Below are positions 1 to 6,589 of a stretch of DNA of 7,517 nucleotides, in pieces. Source of the DNA: Dehalococcoidia bacterium UBA5629 (GTDB lineage: Bacteria; Chloroflexota; Dehalococcoidia; GIF9; UBA5629); the NCBI GenBank assembly GCA_002421445.1, contig DIKB01000156.1:7979-15495 (forward strand), given 5' to 3'. A model generated the notes under the pieces. The model did not search any database. It worked only from the letters and a program-made list of their open reading frames with translations, and was not told the DNA's origin. Numbering within the stretch: position 1 is the first letter of the stretch; each line of letters opens with the position of its first letter. The translations under genes and the position numbers were made by a program.

Positions 1-1784
1 ACTGTTCCATCGTTTTGAATATCGATGGTGGCTCCGGTCTGCTCCGTGATGGACCGAATCGTTTTTCCTCCCGGCCCGATCACAGTTCCGATCTTGCTTT
101 GATCAATCGAGAGGCGGTACATGCGAGGAGCGTAGGGACTGAGTTCAGGCCTCGTTTCGCTGAGCGTGCTGTGCAGGTTATCGAACAATACAACATGTGA
201 TTCTCTAGCCTGCTTCATTGCTTCTGCTAGTATCTGTGGGCTTACGCCATGCAGTTTAATATCAAGCTGTATCGCGGTAATACCCTTCTTCGTGCCGGCA
301 ACTTTGAAATCCATATCTCCATAGAAATCTTCCGTGCCTTCAATATCGGTGAGGATGACATAATCGTTGTTCTCACCGGTTACCAATCCCATGGCAATAC
401 CAACAACAGGTGCTTTAATTGGCACGCCTGCGTCCATTAGAGAGAGAGTAGAACTGCAAACACTGGCCATCGATGTGCTGCCGTCAGAGGTCAGCGCCTC
501 GCACACAATTCTGATCGTGTACGAAAACTCGTTCTCTTTGGGAATAACGGGCAAGAGCGATCTCTCTGCAAGAGCGCCGTGACCGATTTCTCTTCTCCCC
601 GGGGACCCCATTCGCTTCACTTCTCCCGTTGAAAACGGCGGGAAATTATAGTGCAACATGAAACGCTTTGTTTTCTCCAGCCCGAGCCCATCTATCATCT
701 GTTCTTCACGGGGTGAACCGAGAGAAGTTATCGCCAGAACTTGCGTTCTGCCACGGGTAAACAACCCGGTTCCGTGTGTGCGTGGCAATAGCCCAACCTC
801 GCTGCTTAATGTCCTTATTTCTGTGGTTTTTCGTCCATCGAGATGGATACGATTAGACAGAATAAATTTACGCGCTTCTTTTTTCAGGTGGTTCTCCAGG
901 AGTGCGTCGATTTCATCTTCAGAGAACTGCTCCTTGAGAGCGTTAATTGCCTCCCGTTTGATAGCTTTTATCTCAGGATCACGATCAGCTCGTTTTGCAC
1001 CCTGAGTGATAGCCTGTGTTAAACGGTCGGCAAACTGAGCTTCTATTGCAGCTTTTAAATCGGGGTTTGGTTGATGACCAGCGACCTCGATCTTAGGCTT
1101 CCCATAAGCCTTCTGCATATCTTCTTGTAATTTAATGATATCCTGATTAGCCTGGTGCCCAACCATGATGGCTTCCGTAATCAGGCTTTCAGGTGCTTCT
1201 TTTGCATCTACCTCAACCATGACGACGGCGTCACGTGTGCTGGCTACGACAACATCGATGAGGCTTTCATTGAGCTGCGAAAGCGTCGGGTTAACCACCA
1301 ACTGGTCATTAATGTACCCTATGTGAACAGCTGCGACTGGCCCGTCAAATGGCGCTTGAGAAAGACCGATTGCAGTGGAAGCTCCGATAATCGCAAGAAC
1401 ATCGGTAGCGTTTTCCTGGTCTGTCGAAAGAATGGTGGTGACAACTTGAATATCATATGGGAAACTTTTGGAGAATAATGGACGAAGGGAACGATCGGTC
1501 AGGCGGGCACTGAGCGTTGCTTGCTCGCTCGGGCGTCCCTCGCGTCTGATGAAGCTGCCGGGTATTTTCCCGATAGCATAATGCCTTTCCTCATAGTCTA
1601 CGGTCAGCCGAACAAAATCGGAAGGGCTATCCTGTGGTTTGTCGCTGATGCAAGCGGTAACAAGGACAACCGTATCGCCATAGCGTACGGTCACCGCACT
1701 ATCAGCCTTCATAGCCAGCTTGCCGGTTTCTATTTGCAGTATCTTACTGCCAACGGTGCATGCACCGGAATTTGGCGTCATCAT
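1..1784 (-). CDS. pnp: Polyribonucleotide nucleotidyltransferase (PNPase), 3' end cut off by the window edge
   Basis: PNPase is a trimeric cytoplasmic exoribonuclease that degrades RNA 3' to 5' by phosphorolysis, releasing nucleoside diphosphates; it can also add 3' tails. I translated the minus strand by hand and found 594 unbroken codons. Visible are the first RNase PH domain with FIRREGRPSE at about residues 78-87, the helical linker, and the second RNase PH domain with STSMASVC (Ser438) and GDMDFKVAG. Asp486, Asp492 and Lys494 fall at the same numbers as the catalytic residues of the E. coli enzyme. The KH domain begins near residue 558, with its GPGG loop at 570-573. The window ends about 20 residues after that loop, so the rest of KH and the S1 domain (about 100-120 residues in a typical 700-residue PNPase) lie outside. 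The start is ATG at 1784; an adjacent ATG at 1781 is also possible. Nine bases separate it from rpsO. Confidence 0.97.
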   Translation of the reverse strand, partial: MMTPNSGACTVGSKILQIETGKLAMKADSAVTVRYGDTVVLVTACISDKPQDSPSDFVRLTVDYEERHYAIGKIPGSFIRREGRPSEQATLSARLTDRSLRPLFSKSFPYDIQVVTTILSTDQENATDVLAIIGASTAIGLSQAPFDGPVAAVHIGYINDQLVVNPTLSQLNESLIDVVVASTRDAVVMVEVDAKEAPESLITEAIMVGHQANQDIIKLQEDMQKAYGKPKIEVAGHQPNPDLKAAIEAQFADRLTQAITQGAKRADRDPEIKAIKREAINALKEQFSEDEIDALLENHLKKEARKFILSNRIHLDGRKTTEIRTLSSEVGLLPRTHGTGLFTRGRTQVLAITSLGSPREEQMIDGLGLEKTKRFMLHYNFPPFSTGEVKRMGSPGRREIGHGALAERSLLPVIPKENEFSYTIRIVCEALTSDGSTSMASVCSSTLSLMDAGVPIKAPVVGIAMGLVTGENNDYVILTDIEGTEDFYGDMDFKVAGTKKGITAIQLDIKLHGVSPQILAEAMKQARESHVVLFDNLHSTLSETRPELSPYAPRMYRLSIDQSKIGTVIGPGGKTIRSITEQTGATIDIQNDGT

Positions 1785-1789
1785 TACTG

Positions 1790-1795
1790 CTCCTT
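1790..1795 (-). promoter_or_regulatory. Ribosome binding site of pnp, overlapping the rpsO stop codon
   Basis: The minus strand reads AAGGAG here, five bases before the ATG at 1784 and eight before the ATG at 1781. Its first two A residues are the last two bases of the rpsO TAA stop (1794-1796). A ribosome finishing rpsO therefore sits on the pnp initiation region, which fits translational coupling of the two genes. The spacing does not clearly decide between the two tandem ATG codons. Confidence 0.8.
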
Positions 1796-2057
1796 ATTTC
1801 CTCAGGCCTAATTTGCTGATAACTGCTTTATATTGAGCGATATCTCTCTTGTTAAGATATGCCAGAAAATGTCTGCGTTGCCCGATGAGTTTCAAAAGGC
1901 TGCGCCGACAGGAGTGATCGTGGGTGTGAGTTTTTAAATGCTCAGTTAACTCGTTAATCCTTGTGGTCAGAAGGGCTATTTGTACCTGAGTGGAACCGGT
2001 ATCGCCCTCGCGTATTGCATAGTCTGCAACAACTGTTGTTTTACTTGCCTTGTCCAA
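1794..2057 (-). CDS. rpsO: 30S ribosomal protein S15
   Basis: S15 binds 16S rRNA at the helix 20-22 junction early in 30S assembly. The 87-residue product has nearly the usual family length (88-89). It shows the S15 signature GDTGSTQVQIALLTTRI at about residues 18-34, then TEHLKTH, and ends in KLGLRK. The start is TTG at 2057, chosen because AAGGAG lies six bases upstream and no nearby in-frame ATG exists. One oddity is in the normally very conserved rRNA-contact segment: DHHSRRG of the family reads DHSCRRS at residues 47-53. That equals the loss of one His, a gained Cys and Gly to Ser, without a net length change or frameshift. The gene sits directly upstream of pnp, the classic rpsO-pnp pairing. 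Confidence 0.97.
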   Translation of the reverse strand: MDKASKTTVVADYAIREGDTGSTQVQIALLTTRINELTEHLKTHTHDHSCRRSLLKLIGQRRHFLAYLNKRDIAQYKAVISKLGLRK

Positions 2058-2063
2058 ATCTTT

Positions 2064-2069
2064 CTCCTT
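2064..2069 (-). promoter_or_regulatory. Ribosome binding site fixing the rpsO TTG start
   Basis: AAGGAG on the minus strand, six bases before TTG at 2057-2055. This good Shine-Dalgarno match at ideal spacing is the main reason for accepting the TTG start. Confidence 0.8.
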
Positions 2070-2104
2070 ATGATGCTTCTCAAGTTTACAAATTATAAAG
2101 TAAA

Positions 2105-2113
2105 ATTATAGCA
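2105..2113 (-). promoter_or_regulatory. Candidate promoter -10 element for rpsO-pnp (extended -10)
   Basis: On the minus strand TATAAT occupies 2110-2105 and is directly preceded by TGC, giving TGnTATAAT, a full extended -10 box. A -35 box is weak (TTGTGC at 2135-2130, with a long 19-base spacer), as often seen with extended -10 promoters. Transcription would start near 2098, leaving a leader of about 40 bases before the TTG start. That seems too short for the structured S15 autoregulatory leaders known from other bacteria. A second TATAAT lies at 2097-2092 on the same strand. Confidence 0.5.
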
Positions 2114-2119
2114 CAGCAC

Positions 2120-2125
2120 TATAAT
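2120..2125 (+). promoter_or_regulatory. Candidate promoter -10 element for the dnaX operon
   Basis: A perfect TATAAT on the plus strand would start transcription near 2132, about 28 bases before the chosen dnaX ATG at 2160. No good -35 box is visible at 16-18 bases upstream. A competing TATAAT lies at 2153-2158; it would start transcription near 2165, inside the annotated gene, and give an almost leaderless message for the ATG at 2169. I cannot choose between them from sequence alone. Confidence 0.4.
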
Positions 2126-2159
2126 CCTTGCACAAATGCTCACAGCATGGGGTATAATA

Positions 2160-3881
2160 ATGGCTGATATGACCTCACAAGTTTTCTATCGTAAATGGCG
2201 TCCCAAAACTCTAGCTGATGTCGTCGGGCAGGATCACGTGACCCAAACATTGCGCAATGCTGTACGCAGTGGACATGTCGCTCACGCTTATCTGTTTTGC
2301 GGCCCGCGAGGCACAGGTAAAACCAGTATCGGGCGTATTCTGGCAAAGACAGTCAATTGTATGAGTCCTAAAGATGGTGAACCATGTAACACGTGCGATA
2401 TGTGTCGCTCTTTCAATGAGGGCAGCGCAATCGATATCATTGAAATAGATGCCGCCAGCAATCGCGGTATTGATGATATGCGTGAGTTAACAGACAAAGT
2501 TCATTATGCTCCCAATGCCGCCCGTTATAAGGTGTATATCATTGACGAAGTTCACATGATTACAAAAGAAGGCAGCAATGCATTTCTCAAAACGCTGGAA
2601 GAGCCTCCTCCTCATGTTATTTTTATTCTGGCAACAACTGATCCGCAAAAGATACTATCCACGATTCTATCCCGGTGCCAGCGCTTTGATTTTCGCCGGC
2701 TTTCGAACTCAGCCGTCATAGGTAAGCTGGATGAGATATGCAAGAGTGAGAATATCGTTATACCCAATGAAGCGCTTCGGCTTGTTGCCAGGGTTAGCAC
2801 AGGAAGCCTTCGCGACGCAGAGAATTTACTGGAACAGCTCCTGGCGTATTATGGAAACAATATCGAATTACCGCAGGTGCAGGCAATGCTCGGCATGACC
2901 GGGGATCTCAGGGTGAAGGAACTGGCAGGGTATGTTTTGAGCAAGAATCTTTCCGCCGGCATTAAGACAATCAATAGCATCAGTAATGATGGCCTCGATT
3001 TGCGGCAGATAAATAAAGAGATCGTGAACTATCTCAGAGATCTGCTGTTGATAAAAACCGCTGATGAGGAATTGGTAGACGTAACAAGAGATGAACTTGC
3101 AGAGATGAAGACTGCAATAGCAAATGTCAGTATTGATTATCTGGTAAGAGCTATTAAGCTCTTTGGTACTGGTGATCTACGCCTCGATACTTACTCATCA
3201 TTGCCGATGGAATTGATTTTTGTTGAATGCACTCTATCCACTGATCATAAGGCAGTTCCTATTTCTTCCGAACAGGCAGACATAGGTGCACGGGTGACCG
3301 AGGAAAAACCGCAATATTCACCCGAACATAGTAGACGTGCAGAACCCGTGAAACAGGAAAGGATGACTTCTTCCATAACTATTGATCCGGCAGCGGCAAA
3401 GCAGGGAAAGAGCGCATTCTCAGATCCCCCAGCGGAAACTTTGCCCGCTGCGGGAGCCAATCCGGCGGGAACTGCCCCGGTTCTTCAGAAAAAAGATGCG
3501 GGATCGTTGCAAGATCTAGATTACTTTATAGCGCACTGGAAGGAATTCATCGATTCCATGAGGGGAGAAGGATCAAGGCGAAATTTGGATGCTTTTCTAC
3601 GAAGCGCCTGTGAACCAATCGGCGTTGAAGGTGACGTGCTGGTACTGGGTTTTTATTATGATTTTCATAAGAACTATATCGAAGACCAGAAATATAAGCA
3701 TCTTGTTGAGAAGAAGCTCAGGGAAATATTCGGACATCCGTATAAGGTACGGTGTGTGCTCAGAGAGAAAGGGAAACGCTCTCCTGAACAGTTTACTGAT
3801 GATGAACCGGAGAATCCCCTGGTGCAGGCAGCTCTGGAAATGGGCTTAAAAAATCCAAGAGTTATTGAAGAGAAGCCGTGA
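2160..3881 (+). CDS. dnaX: DNA polymerase III subunit gamma/tau (clamp loader)
   Basis: DnaX is the ATPase of the clamp loader, which opens and loads the sliding clamp and, in its tau form, tethers polymerase III and helicase. From ATG 2160 the product has 573 residues. It begins with the family's SQVFYRKWRP motif, then Walker A GPRGTGKTS at 48-56, four zinc cysteines at 67, 76, 79 and 82, Walker B IIDEVHM at 127-133, and the SRC arginine-finger motif at 171-173. The collar domain follows to about residue 365. A low-complexity linker rich in Pro, Ala and Glu spans about 375-455, and a folded tau-like C-terminal domain follows. Other in-frame ATG codons are at 2136 (no ribosome site) and 2169 (closest to the family N-terminus). 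2160 has GGGG seven bases upstream. It is the first gene of dnaX-ybaB-recR-recO and is divergent from rpsO. Confidence 0.96.
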   Translation: MADMTSQVFYRKWRPKTLADVVGQDHVTQTLRNAVRSGHVAHAYLFCGPRGTGKTSIGRILAKTVNCMSPKDGEPCNTCDMCRSFNEGSAIDIIEIDAASNRGIDDMRELTDKVHYAPNAARYKVYIIDEVHMITKEGSNAFLKTLEEPPPHVIFILATTDPQKILSTILSRCQRFDFRRLSNSAVIGKLDEICKSENIVIPNEALRLVARVSTGSLRDAENLLEQLLAYYGNNIELPQVQAMLGMTGDLRVKELAGYVLSKNLSAGIKTINSISNDGLDLRQINKEIVNYLRDLLLIKTADEELVDVTRDELAEMKTAIANVSIDYLVRAIKLFGTGDLRLDTYSSLPMELIFVECTLSTDHKAVPISSEQADIGARVTEEKPQYSPEHSRRAEPVKQERMTSSITIDPAAAKQGKSAFSDPPAETLPAAGANPAGTAPVLQKKDAGSLQDLDYFIAHWKEFIDSMRGEGSRRNLDAFLRSACEPIGVEGDVLVLGFYYDFHKNYIEDQKYKHLVEKKLREIFGHPYKVRCVLREKGKRSPEQFTDDEPENPLVQAALEMGLKNPRVIEEKP

Positions 3882-3894
3882 TGGAGGAAACGTA

Positions 3895-4203
3895 ATGATG
3901 AATAAAGATATGCTTCGCCAGGCGCAAGCGTTGCAGACAAAACTGGCTAAAGCTCAAGAGGAATTGGGCAATATGAAGGTTGAGGGCAGTGCCGGGGGCG
4001 GCGCAGTCAAAGTAGTCATAGATGGACATCAGCGGATTCATGGGATGAGCATCTCCCCTGAAGTTGTAAATCCCGCGGAAGTAGAAATGCTCCAGGATCT
4101 GGTTATGGCAGCATTTAATGATGCTGTTAAAAAATCGCAGGATCTGGCGGCAAACCAGCTTAGCGGATTAACCGGTGGACTGAAAATTCCCGGGCTTTTC
4201 TAG
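3895..4203 (+). CDS. ybaB: YbaB/EbfC family nucleoid-associated protein
   Basis: This small homodimeric protein family binds DNA without strong sequence specificity and is nearly always encoded between dnaX and recR, as here. The product has 102 residues, typical for the family. An N-terminal helix rich in Lys, Gln and Ala (about residues 5-26) leads into KVEGSAGGGAVKVVIDG, which is the family's characteristic Gly-rich strand region. The centre holds ISPEVV and the C-terminus ends in the Gly-rich tail GLTGGLKIPGLF. ATG at 3895 is chosen because GGAGG at 3883-3887 stands seven bases before it; an in-frame TTG further upstream at 3865 inside dnaX lacks such a site. The ribosome site begins two bases after the dnaX stop codon, so translational coupling is likely. 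Its role in recombination or nucleoid structure is inferred from the family and neighbours. Confidence 0.95.
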   Translation: MMNKDMLRQAQALQTKLAKAQEELGNMKVEGSAGGGAVKVVIDGHQRIHGMSISPEVVNPAEVEMLQDLVMAAFNDAVKKSQDLAANQLSGLTGGLKIPGLF

Positions 4204-4220
4204 GAGATTTACCGGATACT

Positions 4221-4826
4221 ATGGAATTCACAACTACTGCGGAACCAATCGTCAGGCTGATCGAGGAGTTTGGTAAATTGCCGGGCATCGGGCCGAAAAG
4301 CGCTCAACGGCTTACCTATTATCTCCTTCAATCCCCACCTGAGCGTGTTGAAACGCTGGCGGAAGCCATCAGAGGAATCAAACAGGGCCTGCGGTTATGC
4401 TCGGTTTGCCTCAATATTACTGACAGCGAGACTTGTATAATTTGCTGCGATGATAATCGCGACCGGAGCAAGATTTGTATTGTAGAAGAGCCTGCTGATA
4501 TCCTGCCTCTGGAGAGAACCAGAAAATATCGTGGATTGTATCATGTACTCCACGGAGTGATCTCGCCGGGTGATGGTGTAGGTCCTGATGACATCAAACT
4601 CAACGAGTTGATTATGCGTATCCAGAAGGGTGGTATTGATGAGGTCATTCTGGCAACGAATCCCAATCTCGAGGGAGATGCTACCGCAATGTACATACAG
4701 CGGCTTATTACCTCACCTCAAATTCAGGTAACACGGTTGGCACGGGGATTGCCGTTTGGTGGAGATCTGGAATATGCTGATGACGTTACTCTCAGTCGTG
4801 CGTTGGAAGGGCGGCAGAGTATTTAG
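4221..4826 (+). CDS. recR: Recombination mediator protein RecR
   Basis: RecR forms a ring-shaped clamp and, with RecO (and RecF), helps load RecA onto single-stranded gaps covered by SSB. The 201-residue product has the normal length and complete architecture. The helix-hairpin-helix is LPGIGPKSAQR at residues 20-30 and the four zinc cysteines are at 60, 63, 72 and 75. A Toprim domain follows from about 84 to 175, with CIVEEP and NPNLEGDATA. The C-terminal Walker-B-like segment GGDLEYADDVTLSRALEGR is at 180-198. The ribosome site is poor: AGGAG at 4202-4206 is 14 bases upstream of ATG 4221, and only GGA lies close. No better start exists, and the N-terminus matches the family. Translation may depend on coupling to ybaB, whose stop codon (4201-4203) overlaps that AGGAG. 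Confidence 0.97.
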   Translation: MEFTTTAEPIVRLIEEFGKLPGIGPKSAQRLTYYLLQSPPERVETLAEAIRGIKQGLRLCSVCLNITDSETCIICCDDNRDRSKICIVEEPADILPLERTRKYRGLYHVLHGVISPGDGVGPDDIKLNELIMRIQKGGIDEVILATNPNLEGDATAMYIQRLITSPQIQVTRLARGLPFGGDLEYADDVTLSRALEGRQSI

Positions 4827-4838
4827 GTTGGCGCCAGC

Positions 4839-5615
4839 ATGACGCAATTACGCGTTTACCAAACTGAAGCTATTGTTATCAAACGTATCAAGCTGGGCGA
4901 AGCTGACCGAATTCTAACGCTCTATACACCGGAGAAGGGTAAAATCAGAGCAGTCGCTAAGGGAACTCGTCGTCCCATAAGCAAGCTCGGAGGGCATGTT
5001 GAGCTGCTTACTCATAGTCAGCTCCTTATCGCTCGGGGCCGCAACCTGGATATCATCACACAGGCACAGACGATAAACAGTTTTATGCCGATCAAGAACG
5101 ACCTGATCCGCCTGTCACAGGGACTCTATTGTGCTGAACTAGTTGATGCTTTTGCCGCAGAACATATTGAAAGTGTCGAGACGTTTCATTTATTTCGCGA
5201 TACACTGGATCGGTTAGCCAACTCAGACATGAGCGCTATCGCTCTCCGCTATTTTGAGTTACAGTTAGTCAACTATCTCGGGTATCGTCCTCAATTACAG
5301 TCCTGCACTTTGTGTAACAAAGGAATTCAGCCGGAGATTAATTATTTTAGTTCCAGTCAGGGAGGGATTATTTGTCCTCAGTGCGTTCACGAAGAAGTAT
5401 TATCGAGGCGTTTATCACTTAACGCGTTAAAAGTACTGCGATTATGGCAAAATTGCGACTATGCCATTGCGGTCAGGATAAATGTTAATGACGAGCTGGC
5501 AAAAGAGCTGGAGACTGTCATAAGGGATTACCTGAAATATCTTTTGGAGAAACAAATAAAATCGACTGCCTTCCTTGATGCACTAAAAGTGAAACCTGCC
5601 GCTATCGATAACTGA
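4839..5615 (+). CDS. recO: DNA repair protein RecO
   Basis: RecO binds single-stranded DNA, SSB and RecR, promotes RecA loading in the RecFOR pathway, and can anneal complementary strands. The 258-residue product has the standard plan. An N-terminal OB fold (about residues 6-80) contains EAIVIKRIKLGEADRILTLYTPEKGKI-type sequence, shown here only by its hallmark GEADRILTLYT at 20-30. A helical domain follows. The zinc-binding site is Cys156, Cys159, Cys179 and Cys182, as CTLC and CPQC. ATG 4839 lies 12 bases after the recR stop, without a clear Shine-Dalgarno sequence, so translation probably relies on coupling. It is the last gene of the operon, and a terminator hairpin follows 29 bases after its stop. 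RecO and RecR side by side supports a functional RecOR pathway; recF is not in the window. Confidence 0.96.
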   Translation: MTQLRVYQTEAIVIKRIKLGEADRILTLYTPEKGKIRAVAKGTRRPISKLGGHVELLTHSQLLIARGRNLDIITQAQTINSFMPIKNDLIRLSQGLYCAELVDAFAAEHIESVETFHLFRDTLDRLANSDMSAIALRYFELQLVNYLGYRPQLQSCTLCNKGIQPEINYFSSSQGGIICPQCVHEEVLSRRLSLNALKVLRLWQNCDYAIAVRINVNDELAKELETVIRDYLKYLLEKQIKSTAFLDALKVKPAAIDN

Positions 5616-5644
5616 GGTATACGCTGCAGATGGTGTAGTATTTC

Positions 5645-5666
5645 CAGGCGAGAGCCTGTTTTGTTT
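5645..5666 (+). terminator. Rho-independent terminator of the dnaX-recO operon
   Basis: The stem CAGGC (5645-5649) pairs with GCCTG (5654-5658) around a GAGA loop, a GNRA tetraloop, and is followed by TTTTGTTT at 5659-5666. The stem is short but GC-rich and stands right after recO. In the opposite direction no T-run follows, so it acts only rightward. Its T-run reaches into the stop codon (5665-5667) of the convergent minus-strand gene. Confidence 0.65.
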
Positions 5667-6321
5667 ATGCTGCGTCGATTGAAAACAGCGGATTCTTTTG
5701 TTCAATGCATACTGTTTCTGTTGATGCCAGTATTTGATCTATATTCACGGACGTTTGCTCTGCGGCTTCCAATAGTTGGCTATAGTTGTCTTTCATCTGC
5801 AATGCCAGTTTGTAACTTGTCTCGGACTCCTCCAACGCGGTATCAAGTTCTCTGGTACAATCTCCCAACTCCTGCGTTACTGCATTTATCCGCATAATGA
5901 TCTCAGATGTTTGACCTGTTATCCGTTGTGCCAGCATTGCAATATCTTTATCATACGTCAAAGTCGTTTTCTTTTTCTTTTCTCTACCGAATTGGATGGC
6001 TTCTACGAAGGATGTTTTTTGAGCCTGAATCTTAAGCTCATTGAGAGAGCTGAGAATCGTAGTTAGCGAATTTGTATACCTGTTTATCCATAGAGTATGG
6101 TCAACCATGCGGCTCAGAGCGAACGTAAGCATCTGTGCATTCCTTATGGACTTTTCTGCTGTGTCCAAACCCTCCTTGGCAATATAGGCAGATTGAACCG
6201 TATGATTTGCTGCCTCAAGTGCATTCTCTGCTACTTCTTGAGCCATCACTCCTGCAACAATGGGCAATGCTTCTTTGAATCTGTCGCGACTAATAAAAAA
6301 TGTTTGTTCCATTGCTCTCAT
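5665..6321 (-). CDS. Soluble coiled-coil protein resembling a degenerate chemoreceptor (MCP) signalling domain
   Basis: The 218-residue product is almost entirely helical in character and has no signal peptide or membrane segment. Residues 28-62 (AQEVAENALEAANH and following heptads) look like the descending helix of a methyl-accepting chemotaxis protein. Residues 93-133 line up with the conserved hairpin tip almost without gaps: NEL, Gln, EAIQ, GR and then IAMLAQR stand where chemoreceptors have NDI, Gln, AAIE, AR and EVRTLAER. The tip itself is degenerate, with a KKKK run and Gln in place of the conserved Glu, so contact with CheA or CheW is doubtful. Residues 134-200 form the returning helix. 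The start may be ATG 6321 or ATG 6312; neither has a strong ribosome site. No chemotaxis gene is nearby. The function is unknown; a structural or signalling coiled coil is possible. Confidence 0.6.
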   Translation of the reverse strand: MRAMEQTFFISRDRFKEALPIVAGVMAQEVAENALEAANHTVQSAYIAKEGLDTAEKSIRNAQMLTFALSRMVDHTLWINRYTNSLTTILSSLNELKIQAQKTSFVEAIQFGREKKKKTTLTYDKDIAMLAQRITGQTSEIIMRINAVTQELGDCTRELDTALEESETSYKLALQMKDNYSQLLEAAEQTSVNIDQILASTETVCIEQKNPLFSIDAA

Positions 6322-6380
6322 CCATAAATCTCTCTATTACTATTATTCGAATCTTACATCTGATTGACAGTAACAACATC

Positions 6381-6390
6381 ACCCATGGGT
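6381..6390. promoter_or_regulatory. Perfect 10-base palindrome, possible operator
   Basis: ACCCATGGGT is its own reverse complement. It lies about 60 bases upstream of the minus-strand chemoreceptor-like gene. It is also between a consensus TTGACA (6364-6369) and CATAAT (6391-6396) on the plus strand, but their 21-base spacing is too long for an ordinary promoter. It is the first of three inverted repeats in 65 bases. Function is inferred only. Confidence 0.3.
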
Positions 6391-6404
6391 CATAATTGTG
6401 GTTA

Positions 6405-6416
6405 GGACTTTAGTCC
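6405..6416. promoter_or_regulatory. DosR/NarL-type operator-like palindrome
   Basis: GGACTTTAGTCC is an inverted repeat with 5-base arms around TT. It is identical to the 12-base core of the operator of the LuxR/NarL-family response regulator DosR/DevR (GGGACTTTAGTCCC in the strong sites). The flanking bases match the longer consensus poorly. It stands about 84 bases upstream of the 5665-6321 gene on the minus strand and upstream of the methylase remnant on the plus strand. No response regulator gene is in the window, so the binding protein is unknown. Confidence 0.35.
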
Positions 6417-6423
6417 ACAGCCA

Positions 6424-6445
6424 GCTTATAAACGTTATTATAAGC
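6424..6445. repeat. Inverted repeat with 8-base arms and 6-base spacer
   Basis: GCTTATAA at 6424-6431 and TTATAAGC at 6438-6445 are exact reverse complements. It could be an operator or a weak hairpin; no T-run follows in either direction, so it is not a typical terminator. It lies eight bases after the DosR-like palindrome. Confidence 0.4.
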
Positions 6446-6589
6446 CGGATCACACTTGTCCAAAATAGGTTTCGCATACAAAAATAAAGTTGCCAGAAGA
6501 AACTATGAGTCTCTTTCTTTCACAATTGAATTTTTTCAAAGTGAGAATCACTGAATTTTCAGCATGCGTCAATTCTAGATTGCGAAGAG

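Noticed and set aside
658..1005. 115-codon plus-strand open frame inside pnp
   Set aside because: It is antisense to the well-conserved PNPase reading frame and its product is Ser/Arg-rich with no family resemblance.
2058..2159. Signal recognition particle RNA gene, often found just upstream of dnaX
   Set aside because: Only about 100 bases separate rpsO and dnaX, filled with promoter-like AT-rich sequence; no SRP RNA helix motif is visible.
3489..3495. AAAAAAG in the dnaX linker, resembling the E. coli gamma/tau frameshift site
   Set aside because: The phase is wrong: codons read CAG AAA AAA GAT, so the heptamer is not in the xxA AAA AAG register. A -1 shift would run about 40 codons before a stop, unlike E. 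coli. A six-A run is also short for transcriptional slippage.
6364..6396. Sigma70-type promoter TTGACA with CATAAT
   Set aside because: The spacer is 21 bases, outside the normal 16-19 range, and no functional plus-strand gene starts shortly downstream.
6424..6445. Rho-independent terminator
   Set aside because: The stem is AT-rich and neither strand shows a T-run after it, so an operator or chance repeat fits better.
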